A stretch of 64,000 nucleotides of DNA from Massilia aurea (GCF_014200505.1 NZ_JACHBX010000005.1:124001-188000), one strand, 5' to 3'; shown: positions 34,530 through 42,423, counted from the first letter of the stretch. Translations and numbers: made by a program. The notes: generated by a model not told the origin, from the sequence alone.

Positions 34530-34571
34530 GATTTGGGAAAAGTCGAAGTGTCGAGCGGTGCATTGAACAGG
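34530..34571. repeat. Direct repeat 2 at the left end of the element
   Basis: GATTTGGGAAAAGTCG...GTGTCGAGCGG...GAACAGG, the same length as repeat 1 and matching it at most positions, 94 bp further on. Possible roles are Rep-binding iterons or accessory recombinase sites. Confidence 0.65.
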
Positions 34572-34798
34572 GCAGGGGTAGTTACCTGCATTCAATGTTT
34601 CCAAAATGAAATATCTTGGGTAGCGACTCTGCTTGTTAATGGCGAAAATGCGACAGGTACTTCTGGCGACAGCGGATTTAAGATATCTACAGTGCCTCTA
34701 GGAGGCTCTCAGAGGCTCTAGGAGGCGTCCAGAACGTTTCAGGCTAGGTCGGTATAAACCGGCCCTCTGCGGGGCTGTGTGGGGGCGCTGGTGGGGCG

Positions 34799-35128
34799 TC
34801 ACGTATTTGGGCTTACTTTGCGCTTGCCCATTTCCGGGATGGCGGGGCCACTGTCGAGCATGACAAGCCACGACTGTCTGAATTCCACGACTTGACCCGC
34901 ATCATCGTTGATCTGTTCGTAGCCGGTCAGCGTCATACGTCCCTCTGCCAACCATACGATCTGTGTATCCCGCAATTCCGCTCGTACTAACTCCCCCTGT
35001 GAGAGCTTGGCTACCTTCGTCGGCCTGTTTTTGCCTTGGTCGGTGGTATCTGCGATTGCAAGCTGTCCGCGTGTACCCGCCGCATCACGTAGCACGCGCC
35101 TGTCTATCTCGATACCCTTGTTTCGCAT
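34799..35128 (-). CDS. Hypothetical protein of the integrative element
   Basis: ATG 35128 gives 109 residues (a TTG at 35149 would add seven). The product is a soluble, beta-rich-looking protein (GELVRAELRDTQIVWLAEGRM, VEFRQSWLVMLDSG are partial cues) with a short basic C-terminus. No family is recognised. It is the leftmost convincing gene of the element and lies alone on the minus strand. Confidence 0.5.
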   Translation of the reverse strand: MRNKGIEIDRRVLRDAAGTRGQLAIADTTDQGKNRPTKVAKLSQGELVRAELRDTQIVWLAEGRMTLTGYEQINDDAGQVVEFRQSWLVMLDSGPAIPEMGKRKVSPNT

Positions 35129-35729
35129 CTTCACAATCCGTACGTGCAAGGCTTACCCCCATGATCCACTGCGATTGTGACTGCTATTAAGCGCTCCAAT
35201 CATCGTCAATTCTTTCACTTCATCAGCAGAAAGATGTGAGTGGTAACGGAGGTCGCGCTATGCGCGTGGCAGCGGCGATTTAATCGTGTCTATGGCGATA
35301 GCCACAGGCCAATATGCTGCATCTGCTTAACCTGCATGTATACGCCGATGCGCTAATCTCACGGCGTCGAATCGGGAATAAAAGGCGGCTGTACGCGATA
35401 AGTCTGCGGAATCGACAAACGAATGCTACGGCAAACGGAGAAAAGTGCTTTATCATCTAAGCATCCGATGGCGAAACACAGTTATCGTGGATACGTCGAG
35501 TAGGAAGGGCGGTTGGAGGACCGACCCCCTACTCTCCGAAAGTAACCCCGTGCTGAAGAAGCTATTCAACAGCATGATGCTAAGAACTGGGAGGGATTAA
35601 CAGGCTACACCGTAAGAAGCGGGATAGACTGGGCACATACTCTACTATGAACTTCATGCCCATTCTATGCCCGTGTACTTGGTTTGTTCAAGCGGTTTTC
35701 GTAAAAACCTATACACGGAAGGATAGTTT
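35129..35729. other. 600-bp non-coding stretch of the element with a stable hairpin
   Basis: I see no gene here. At 35500-35532 an extended hairpin is formed by GTAGG/CCTAC, GGG/CCC and CGGT/ACCG around the loop TGGAGG. With a Rep-like HUH protein on the same element, this is a candidate double-strand or single-strand origin; a transcription terminator is the alternative. Confidence 0.4.
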
Positions 35730-35963
35730 ATGAAAGACAACAACCCTCTTACGCAGAGTGATAATCGTGGTAAAAGCTTCCTTTTGGCAGGGAAGCTGAC
35801 TGCAACTATTACGGCTGTCAGTATCGCCTTGCCAAACTTGGTGGCGCTTCTAGAGGCTATCGAGCGCAATCGCTTTGCCAGCTGCACCACAGCCATCGTG
35901 ATCGTTGCATGGTTCTGTCGTGACGTTAGCCTTGCTTTGGTAAACAACCCCCAACGAAGCTAA
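35730..35963 (+). CDS. Small membrane protein of the integrative element
   Basis: The 77-residue frame has a good ribosome site (GGAAGGATAGTTT) before ATG 35730. A polar Lys/Asn-rich N-terminus leads to one or two hydrophobic segments (LTATITAVSIALPNLVALLEAI, CTTAIVIVAWF). No family is recognised. It is the only convincing plus-strand gene of the element and has its own terminator. Confidence 0.5.
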   Translation: MKDNNPLTQSDNRGKSFLLAGKLTATITAVSIALPNLVALLEAIERNRFASCTTAIVIVAWFCRDVSLALVNNPQRS

Positions 35964-35976
35964 CCATAGCTGACTG

Positions 35977-36014
35977 GTAGGCTTGACCGTACTAGCGTCG
36001 AGCCTACTTTTATT
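35977..36014 (+). terminator. Rho-independent terminator after the small membrane protein gene
   Basis: GTAGGCTTGAC and GTCGAGCCTAC form a stem and are followed by TTTTATT on the plus strand, ending exactly at the stop of the convergent resolvase gene. Confidence 0.75.
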
Positions 36015-36640
36015 CATGCTGCTGCTTGGCTCGCTTTCAGTAGCTCTGCTTGCTTCGCTACGGTGCCACGGCTGCAACCTACCAGTTCCATAATCTCCTT
36101 CCAGCTTGATTGCCCCGCCTTCAAATGGCGTTGGATCAGGGCGTTACGGTCGGTGTCTTCCTTACGTCCCTTGTACGCGCCTTTGGCCTTGGCCTTCTCA
36201 ATGCCCTGTGCAGCACGGCGGCGGCGGTCTTCGTAGTCCTTACGGGCGATAGCGGCCAGCATGTCCAACATCATGTCGTTGATGGACGCGAACATACGCG
36301 CCGTTGTTGGATCGCTTACCGCCATCATCCAAGAGGTAGGCAGGTCTTGAGCCACCACGCGGATTTCTTTTTCCTTCAGAGTCGTTTTGAGTGTGTCCCA
36401 ATCCTTTTCGTCCAGACGGGACAGGCGGTCTACCTGCTCCAACAACAGAATGTCGCCCTTTTCGGCGTCTGCGATCAGGTCCAGAAGGGCCGGACGTTGG
36501 AGCGATGCGCCTGATTCGTTTTCGACGTACCACGCTGCCACGGTCAGGTTACGTTCAGCGGCGAATGCCTTCAGTTGCTCTTTCGCACGGCTGGCGTCTT
36601 GTTGATTGGTACTGGCCCTGAGATATGCACGGACAAACAT
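36014..36640 (-). CDS. Small serine recombinase (resolvase/invertase family)
   Basis: The 208-residue protein has the resolvase catalytic fold: nucleophile Ser10 in RAYLRASTNQQDA, then GASLQRPALLDLIADAEKGD and LLLEQVDRLSRL, the long E helix (MLDMLAAIARKDYEDRRRR), and a C-terminal helix-turn-helix (SSWKEIMELVGCSRGTVAKQ). Its size is that of resolvases that act on res sites to resolve dimers or invert DNA, not of an integrase. The start follows TAAGGAAC. Direct repeats upstream of its start may be its sites. Confidence 0.9.
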   Translation of the reverse strand: MFVRAYLRASTNQQDASRAKEQLKAFAAERNLTVAAWYVENESGASLQRPALLDLIADAEKGDILLLEQVDRLSRLDEKDWDTLKTTLKEKEIRVVAQDLPTSWMMAVSDPTTARMFASINDMMLDMLAAIARKDYEDRRRRAAQGIEKAKAKGAYKGRKEDTDRNALIQRHLKAGQSSWKEIMELVGCSRGTVAKQAELLKASQAAA

Positions 36641-36674
36641 GGAAGTTCCTTACGGTTTGGGTTAATTAGTCTAT

Positions 36675-36712
36675 TATACGTGGTCTATTAAATGCAGTCC
36701 AGTATAAGTGGT
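36675..36712. promoter_or_regulatory. Candidate resolvase binding (res) site
   Basis: TATACGTGGT (36675-36684) and TATAAGTGGT (36703-36712) are direct repeats 28 bp apart in the AT-rich gap between the resolvase and Rep-like genes; two copies of GTCTATTA are also present. Subsites of this sort are usual upstream of resolvase genes. Confidence 0.4.
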
Positions 36713-36776
36713 ACATTTTAATTTCGGCTTGGGCTTGGCCCTTACCGATGAGTGATCTAGTTAGGCCATAGCCTAT

Positions 36777-37679
36777 TTAGACCGACAATCTGACCTGTCT
36801 TGCGGGTTGTCGTTGGCGTAGTACCGCGTCAATCTCGGCTAGGGTTTGGTAGGCTGGCGCTGGGTGGCTGGCTGCGTACCCTGAAAAGCTGAACACGTGA
36901 TCGAGGTCGTATCGAATCGCCATCAGTCCTTTGTGAATGCCCCGCTTCGAAAGGTGCGCTTGAATCTCGGTAAGGTTCAGGCCAGCATCGACAGCTTGCT
37001 CATAGACATCTCCCAGATAGGCAAAGCCGACAGGCGACAGGGGCAGGGTTGGTAGGGGCATCGTTTCCTCTTGTTCGTTAGTGGCGTGTGCGGCCTGTTC
37101 TGGGGCCTTCGTGGCCCTGTTGCGGCTGGCGCTGTAGATCGTCCCGACGACGCCTGCTTTGCTTCGCACTTTGTAGATGTATGCGATCCATTCCCGGCAA
37201 TCGTGGCGCTTGACGCCTTCTTTCTTCGGAACGTACATGTAAGGCTGTCCACCATGAATCCCGAGGTCATCACCGGGCGGTGCAATGTGGAATTTGACGC
37301 CGTACAGCGCCAGCTTGGCCCGTAGCCCGGTTGCCCCTGCTTTGTTGTTGAGGATGGCAATGGGTTTGTGGGTGCTGGCTTCGATCATCAGGAACACGTG
37401 ACGGTGTAGCGCCTTGTGCGATTCCTTTTCGCTGTCGTACTCGTAAGCTGCTCGCCATTCCACGCGCATCCCGGCATCACGAAGAAGCTCTAGAAGTCGA
37501 TCTAAGGCTTTCTGGTAGCTGGCCCGGTCTGTCGATCCGAACAGGACGATGTGCCATAGCTGTGCATTGATGAAGGTGTGAGTGTTGATCCAGTCGCAGG
37601 CTGCTTTGTAGTGCCTTACCGAATGAATACCGCCATTCTTGAGCGTGTCTGTCGTTTTCGTAGTTGTTCGCTTCGTCAT
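36777..37679 (-). CDS. Rep-like protein with HUH and YxxK motifs (rolling-circle type)
   Basis: The 300-residue protein has an HxH metal motif in ALHRHVFLMIE (His92, His94) and a YxxK motif in WIAYIYKVRSK (Tyr167, Lys170) about 75 residues later, the order and spacing of rolling-circle replication initiators, including phage Gp2-like and small plasmid Reps. The C-terminal 100 residues look like an accessory helical region. It would nick one strand at an origin and start replication or transfer of an excised circle. A tiny upstream cistron with a strong ribosome site may tune its translation. The family assignment is by motif only. Confidence 0.65.
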   Translation of the reverse strand: MTKRTTTKTTDTLKNGGIHSVRHYKAACDWINTHTFINAQLWHIVLFGSTDRASYQKALDRLLELLRDAGMRVEWRAAYEYDSEKESHKALHRHVFLMIEASTHKPIAILNNKAGATGLRAKLALYGVKFHIAPPGDDLGIHGGQPYMYVPKKEGVKRHDCREWIAYIYKVRSKAGVVGTIYSASRNRATKAPEQAAHATNEQEETMPLPTLPLSPVGFAYLGDVYEQAVDAGLNLTEIQAHLSKRGIHKGLMAIRYDLDHVFSFSGYAASHPAPAYQTLAEIDAVLRQRQPARQVRLSV

Positions 37680-37699
37680 GTCTTCTTTCTGGTTTGTTG

Positions 37700-37711
37700 T
37701 TAATGATCCAT
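37700..37711 (-). CDS. Three-codon minicistron ahead of the Rep-like gene
   Basis: On the minus strand ACAGGAGGAACT is followed by ATG GAT CAT TAA. The Shine-Dalgarno match is perfect and the stop lies 20 bp before the Rep-like start, which has a weaker site. Such minicistrons can couple or limit translation of the next gene. Confidence 0.3.
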   Translation of the reverse strand: MDH

Positions 37712-37955
37712 AGTTCCTCCTGTCTGCTTGGTGGCCTACTTGGTCAGCTACTCTTGCTTGCTACTCCTTACTATCTAGACTCAATTTCTTTCGTTCAACG
37801 GGCCGGGGCCGGTTCTCCTATGAAGGCGACGTTTCCGGGCCGCTGTCATGAAAACCGCTTGACGCCGTGAAAACGACGCTTTACCATAGGAGTGTTAGTA
37901 GAAATCCGCCTTCCCCATGCGTTCCTGTTATTCGCATAGTGCGGGCGTTCTTCGT

Positions 37956-38171
37956 TTACTTGGCCTTGCCCGGTTTCCACACCCTGCCGAACTTTGCCAA
38001 CAGGGCCGTGATCTTGGCGTCACTGACGCGTGGCTTTGTACGCGCCCCGCGTGGGTTAGCGGCAACACGTTTAGAGCCGGATTCGTTCGCGGTAGTCGCA
38101 CGTGTGCCGACGCGTTGAACTGGCACAAGAGCAGTGGACACCATCAGCGGGGAGAAGATTACTTCGCTCAT
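37956..38171 (-). CDS. Small basic protein of the integrative element
   Basis: The 71-residue product is rich in Arg, Lys and Ala in its C-terminal half (NPRGARTKPRVSDAKITALL), suggesting nucleic-acid binding. The family is unknown. Its ATG overlaps the TGA of the gene upstream (ATGA), so it is translated with it. Confidence 0.5.
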   Translation of the reverse strand: MSEVIFSPLMVSTALVPVQRVGTRATTANESGSKRVAANPRGARTKPRVSDAKITALLAKFGRVWKPGKAK

Positions 38172-38611
38172 GCCATCGCCTCTGCTGCTGCCTTCATGGC
38201 CGCTAGTTCTGCTTCATGTTGGGCTACTTTCACCGCCATTGCAGCTCTGCGTGCGGCCTGCTCACGTTCGCGGACCAGCTGGGCTGCTGCGGCTTCGATG
38301 TCGCGGGTACGCTGGAATTCGGCCTGCTCGATTGCGTCTGCTAGATCAGCGTCGGCGGCTTCCAAGTACATCGGATTTGGAGTACCAAGCTCTAGGGCGG
38401 CGTGTAGCTGGCCTGTTGCCGGGAACGTCTGTACAAGCGTTAGCATGTAGCCTTTGCGCACCATTGCCGTGATCTTTTGCATGGTTTCGAAGATAGGCCC
38501 GATGAGGGTCATTGTCTGGGGCTTTTGTGGCGTGACGGTCGGGACCGGGGCCGCTGCTGATGTCGGTGCCGGAGCTTCCGGTGCGACGATTGCTGTTGTT
38601 ACTTTGCTCAT
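38168..38611 (-). CDS. Coiled-coil protein of the integrative element
   Basis: The 147-residue protein has an Ala/Pro-rich N-terminus (PEAPAPTSAAAPVPTV), a short folded middle, and a long Ala/Glu/Arg helix from about 90 to the end (AAQLVREREQAARRAAMAV) typical of a coiled coil. No family is recognised. It lies 11 bp downstream of the HTH gene and overlaps the small basic gene by 4 bp. Confidence 0.5.
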   Translation of the reverse strand: MSKVTTAIVAPEAPAPTSAAAPVPTVTPQKPQTMTLIGPIFETMQKITAMVRKGYMLTLVQTFPATGQLHAALELGTPNPMYLEAADADLADAIEQAEFQRTRDIEAAAAQLVREREQAARRAAMAVKVAQHEAELAAMKAAAEAMA

Positions 38612-38622
38612 TGTTGCCTCTA

Positions 38623-38835
38623 TCAGATTGATTTTTTGCGTAGAAAATTAGCGACCGTGGCCCTGTTGAATGGCTTGCCGGTCGGTGATCTGTAGCCTGC
38701 TCCATTCAACATCCCGGCGATCTGGCGTTGCGGGGTGGTGCTGCGCAACGACGTGATAAAAGCGGTCACGGCGGCGTAGTAGTCAGGTGTCTTGCGTGGC
38801 TTTCCGAAAGCCGGTGCTGCGTCTTGATTGCCCAT
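38623..38835 (-). CDS. Small DNA-binding protein with recombinase-type helix-turn-helix
   Basis: ATG 38835 is chosen because TTGGAGG lies 8 bp before it. The 70-residue product ends in QIAGMLNGAGYRSPTGKPF and NRATVANFLRKKSI, which is the HTH pattern found in the recombinase domain of serine integrases (IAxxLNxxGxxTxxGxxW, then VxxIL). Free-standing copies are likely regulators or recombination directionality factors. First gene of a three-gene coupled set. Confidence 0.55.
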   Translation of the reverse strand: MGNQDAAPAFGKPRKTPDYYAAVTAFITSLRSTTPQRQIAGMLNGAGYRSPTGKPFNRATVANFLRKKSI

Positions 38836-39016
38836 AGGGGAATCCTCCAAAGAAAATTGGATAACAAAGTCTTGTCATCGGTGCTGCGTTAGTGGGAAGT
38901 TTTATCGTTGGCGAGCGGGTTTTGCCTGTCGCACTTGATAGCAGAATTCTACATCACATCGCTCAAAAAGTCAAGGTTTTAGATCACCACTCTTATCGAA
39001 ATGCAAGGAATAAATT

Positions 39017-39031
39017 GTTACACAATGTAAC
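39017..39031. promoter_or_regulatory. Inverted repeat in the control region of the element
   Basis: GTTACA-CAA-TGTAAC is a perfect 6-bp inverted repeat in the 350-bp gap between the integrase stop and the HTH gene. The gap has no gene and should hold the promoter of the minus-strand operon, so this may be an operator. Confidence 0.4.
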
Positions 39032-39187
39032 CGCCATCGCATAGCAAATCGGCATCATCCCGCCGTGATGGGGGTCGAGATGAGGCGTATTTCCTGCAAG
39101 AGCTTTCTGATTGAAACGAGCCGGATTTCTTAACTAAGCGGCTGTTGGGGAAGGGGTATGTAATCCGGCGTGGGCTGGTGCTGCCTG

Positions 39188-40876
39188 TTAATAACCGTCG
39201 CGTGTATCATAGCCTTCGTTCTCGTATTCCTCATCGCCCATATCGTTTTCATCGTTGTTGATGAATGGCGTGAATGTACCGTCCTGAATTTGAATGATTG
39301 CGCTGTATTCATGGTTGGCGGGCATAGCGCCAATCTTATCTTCCTTGCCCAATACTAGATCAAAAGCAGGCTTCCCATCCTTAACGATATGGAATCTCTG
39401 GTGAGAAGTATTAATTCCAATCTGTACTTTTAATCGCTTTAAAATTGAATTTGCTCTTGAGCGTCCAGTAAAGGATTCCAAGTCCAAGCGTGAAAAGAAA
39501 TCAGCCTTATCCACGATTTGATCCGCAGCAAGGTCAGCAATATAATCCTTCTCTTGCTTTTCCAGAGCCTTTACAACGTCCTCCGCCTCATAGATAAGGG
39601 ATAAGATAGTCTCAGAGTCCCGCGTGGCGTAGTCGCCTCTGAAACGCTTCAGCTTGGCACGCTCGGCGGCTAACTTCCCTGTCACCACATCTAGCTTTGC
39701 ATTTATCTCGCTGGCGCTACTTTGCACCAAAGCTAGAATGTTCAGCTTAGCCAATATCTCTTTAAATACCGGCTCCAGCTTATCAAGGCGAATGCTTACG
39801 GCTTCGCATTTGCCACGCTTTGCAGAGTAGCAGCGAATCCACCGCTGTTTGTTTCCTTCAATCAGCTTTCCCTTTACCTTCTTCCCTGTGCCATAGCTGT
39901 GCAGGCGGCTACCACACAGGGCGCACGTAGCTAAGCCTTGCCATATCTGGAATTCTGGTGGGTGTTTTCGGGCCTTATGATGATTACGGCTTTCCGTTGC
40001 CGCTCGCGCCTTTTCAAAGGTGTCTGGATCAATGACTTCAGGATAATAGTTCTTAATCGGCTCTCCTCGGTTTACACGCTTTCCTTCGATTAACGTAGTA
40101 GGTTGATGATAGCCCATTACTGAAATACTGGTTATTACCTTGTAGATGCCCGACGATCCCCACCCAAGCTCGGACCGTGGTGCGTTTATACCTTCTTCGT
40201 TCAACATACGGGCGATTGTCTCTCTACCATAACCATCGATCGTGTACTGGAATATCTTCTTAACGGCTTTGGCGAAATCATTAGGGGCGAAACCTATAGG
40301 CTTCTTCTTTAGATTCCCATCGTTTTCATCATAAACGGGATCAAGCCATGCCGGGCAGACCTTGCTTAGTTTAATCGTGGCGGCATTATTATGCTTATTT
40401 TGCCAAGCCTCCAATAGGCGTACCGACTTCCACAACGATTCCTTGTGCGACCTTGACATTTCAAGAATCGATTGGAATAGATCATAATCGTCAGTGGAAT
40501 CGTGGAGATAGGTCTTGTTGCTTTGCAGAGTATGAATGTTAATGCCTGCATTTAATATGTCTAGGAATCTCGGTAGTGCTGCGCGTACCCTCTCCCGACT
40601 GAGCCGATCCAGTGATTCAATGATTAGCGTGGAGCCTACCGGGATCGCTCCCTCTTTCACGAAGTTGTAGAACTTTGAAAGTGACGTTTCGTCGTCGTGC
40701 AAGCTTCCGTCGAAAGCCGATACGCCCTCGTCGAAGAACACGTAAGCAGTTTCGCTCACGAGGGTAAGGTTGTTCTCTTTGCAATATCTCTGAGTGGCTT
40801 CAAACTGACGGCGGTAGCTGTCGCCCTTGGCTTGCGATGGGTCGGAGAACCGAATATAGGAATAGGCTTTGGTCAT
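39188..40876 (-). CDS. Large serine recombinase (integrase of the element)
   Basis: The 562-residue protein has the serine recombinase catalytic domain at the N-terminus (Ser11 in SYIRFSDPSQAKGDSYRRQ, then IESLDRLSRERVRAAL), a recombinase domain (RETIARMLNEEGINAPRSE), a zinc ribbon (CALCGSRLHSYG...RWIRCYSAKRGKC), a coiled coil near 400-450 and a C-terminal tail. This is the layout of integrases such as phiC31 and Bxb1 that join attP and attB at a 2-bp core without homology. It lies 20 bp from the right junction, as is usual. Its ATG shares CATG with a plus-strand ATG of the host fragment. Confidence 0.95.
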   Translation of the reverse strand: MTKAYSYIRFSDPSQAKGDSYRRQFEATQRYCKENNLTLVSETAYVFFDEGVSAFDGSLHDDETSLSKFYNFVKEGAIPVGSTLIIESLDRLSRERVRAALPRFLDILNAGINIHTLQSNKTYLHDSTDDYDLFQSILEMSRSHKESLWKSVRLLEAWQNKHNNAATIKLSKVCPAWLDPVYDENDGNLKKKPIGFAPNDFAKAVKKIFQYTIDGYGRETIARMLNEEGINAPRSELGWGSSGIYKVITSISVMGYHQPTTLIEGKRVNRGEPIKNYYPEVIDPDTFEKARAATESRNHHKARKHPPEFQIWQGLATCALCGSRLHSYGTGKKVKGKLIEGNKQRWIRCYSAKRGKCEAVSIRLDKLEPVFKEILAKLNILALVQSSASEINAKLDVVTGKLAAERAKLKRFRGDYATRDSETILSLIYEAEDVVKALEKQEKDYIADLAADQIVDKADFFSRLDLESFTGRSRANSILKRLKVQIGINTSHQRFHIVKDGKPAFDLVLGKEDKIGAMPANHEYSAIIQIQDGTFTPFINNDENDMGDEEYENEGYDTRDGY

Positions 40877-40896
40877 GAGTGCAGTCTATCTCAACT

Positions 40897-40900
40897 TGAT
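40897..40900. other. attR recombination core of the integrative element
   Basis: The right junction reads CTCAACT-TGAT-GCACTCGTGG. The TGAT matches the left core; the sequence after it continues the protease frame exactly (Met355, His356). Confidence 0.75.
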
Positions 40901-41951
40901 GCACTCGTGGCAAAAATCGTATGCCAATCCACCCAAACCCAACCGTCCTGAAGCGCTGTCGTGGATGAACTACCCATGGTACTACCCGAATGGCGGCGCG
41001 CCCGGCTTCTGGAGCAGCTTCGACTTCCGTTTCGACGACGAAGAGCTGATCCACCTGCGCCACGGTTTCCGCAACGACGTCATCATGGGCGGCAACAGCT
41101 TCACGAGCGGCGCCTCGCTTGGCCGTGACGTGATGGCCGATCCGATCTCGGACGAATCCGGCTTGGTGCTCGATATCTCGACCCACCAGCGCAGCTTCGC
41201 GCTGGGCGAGCCGGTGGTGCTCCAGCTCAAGCTGCGCGCCACCGACACGCGCGGGCGCCGCGCCCACACGTGGCTGCATCCGAACTATGGGCTGGTGAAG
41301 GTCATCATCGAACAACCTGGCGGCCGGCTCTGCGCCTACGAGCCGATGATCGATCACCTGGTGGGCGAACGCCAGACCATGCTCGGGGTGGACAATCCGG
41401 TCCAGGACAGCGCCTATATCGGCTATGGCAAGGATGGTTTCTATTTTGACCAGCCGGGCCAGTACCGGGTGCGGGCCGCGTATGCGGCGCTCGACGGATC
41501 GCAAGTGCTGTCCGATATCCTGACGGTGCGCGTGCGCTATCCGGTCAGCACTGACGACAACGTGCTGGCCGACCTGTTCATGGGCGAAGACCAGGGCGCG
41601 CTGTTGTACCTGCAAGGGTCGGACAACGACACGCTGCGCTCGGGTAATGCTGCCTTCGACCAGGTCCTCGACCGCTTCGGCACGCATCAGATGGCCGCCT
41701 ATGTGCGCATGGTCAAGGGCGTCAATGCCGCCCGCGCGTTCAAGACAGTGAACGCGGGCGAGGGCAAGCCGCTGTTTGTGCGCGCAGCGCGTCTCGACGA
41801 GAGTGTTGCATTGCTCTCGAGCGCCACCCACGCCAAGGTACTCGATCCGGTGTCCCAGGGCGAGTTGCTCACCTGCCTGGCCACGATCCAGGATGGTACT
41901 GCGGCGACTGGTGCGACCGGGCCGGGCACGCGGCCGCACCGCAAGGCATGA
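40897..41951 (+). pseudogene. C-terminal part of the interrupted metzincin-like metalloprotease
   Basis: After the core the frame reads MHSWQKSYANPPKPNRPEA, then SWMNYPWYYP and several hundred residues of beta-rich sequence to a stop at 41951. The His directly after Met355 completes HExxHxxNxxH with the left fragment. The open frame begins at 40869, and an ATG at 40875 inside the element would allow a separate C-terminal peptide, though no ribosome site is obvious. High GC, matching the left fragment and unlike the element. Confidence 0.85.
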
Positions 41952-42388
41952 TCCATGCTGGACCGCAGGGGCTGCGCCGGGCAATCGGGCTGGTCGGGCT
42001 GGTCGTGCTGGCGTTACTCTGTTCCGGACAAGCCTGCCGTTCAGGCGGCTTGTCCGGCAAACCTGTTGCAGTCAATGGAAAGGCGAGGCAAGCGATGACG
42101 TTACGCGTGAGGTTGGGCGAGGGGTTTCAAGACAATACGGTCAGCGTGCGGGTCGACGGCAAGCAGGTCTATGACCGGCCGAACGTGAGTACCGACCTGA
42201 CGATTTCGCGTGCGGATTCGTTCGATGTGGCGGTCGACGGCCCCAGCGTGCAGCTCGAGGTGGCGGTGCAGGGCGGGCCGACGGTGCGCCGGGTGGTCGA
42301 GCCGGCGCAGACGCCGTTCGTCGAAGTGCGTTTCATCGACGGCGCTTTGCATTTGCTGCCATTGCCGGCCGAGCCGCCGATGTTGTAA
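41948..42388 (+). CDS. Exported hypothetical protein coupled to the metalloprotease gene
   Basis: The 146-residue protein starts in the ATGA overlap with the protease stop. It has an N-terminal hydrophobic segment (AIGLVGLVVLALLCSG) followed by Cys-containing sequence, so it is exported or anchored; the lipobox match is poor. The rest is a small beta-type domain (MTLRVRLGEGFQDNTVSVRVDGKQVY). The family is not recognised. Sharing a transcript with the protease suggests a chaperone, inhibitor or adaptor role, which is an inference. The element upstream may also be polar on it. Confidence 0.6.
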   Translation: MIHAGPQGLRRAIGLVGLVVLALLCSGQACRSGGLSGKPVAVNGKARQAMTLRVRLGEGFQDNTVSVRVDGKQVYDRPNVSTDLTISRADSFDVAVDGPSVQLEVAVQGGPTVRRVVEPAQTPFVEVRFIDGALHLLPLPAEPPML

Positions 42389-42417
42389 CCATGAGGCCCA
42401 TTCAATAGTTGTTCGGC

Positions 42418-42423
42418 TATAAT
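42418..42423 (+). promoter_or_regulatory. -10 box of the thi operon promoter
   Basis: A perfect TATAAT lies about 25 bp before the riboswitch. No clear -35 element is visible at the right distance. A small hairpin (CTGCCA-TCAC-TGGCAG, 42431-42446) follows. Confidence 0.5.

Larger units (their letters stand above)
34286..40900. mobile_element. 6.6-kb integrative element inserted in a metalloprotease gene
   Basis: The element is bounded by TGAT copies at 34282-34285 and 40897-40900. It carries a large serine recombinase next to the right end, a small serine resolvase, an HUH/YxxK Rep-like protein and about five unknown small genes, nearly all on the minus strand. It is clearly lower in GC than the flanks. 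Removing exactly one unit (6615 bp) restores a single protease frame. There are no phage structural or conjugation genes, so it is best described as a small plasmid-like integrative element. Confidence 0.85.

Noticed and set aside
34318..34721. Small frames on both strands at the left end of the element (34318-34563 minus, 34479-34721 plus)
   Set aside because: They overlap the direct repeats, have no ribosome site and no coherent composition; the stretch looks non-coding.
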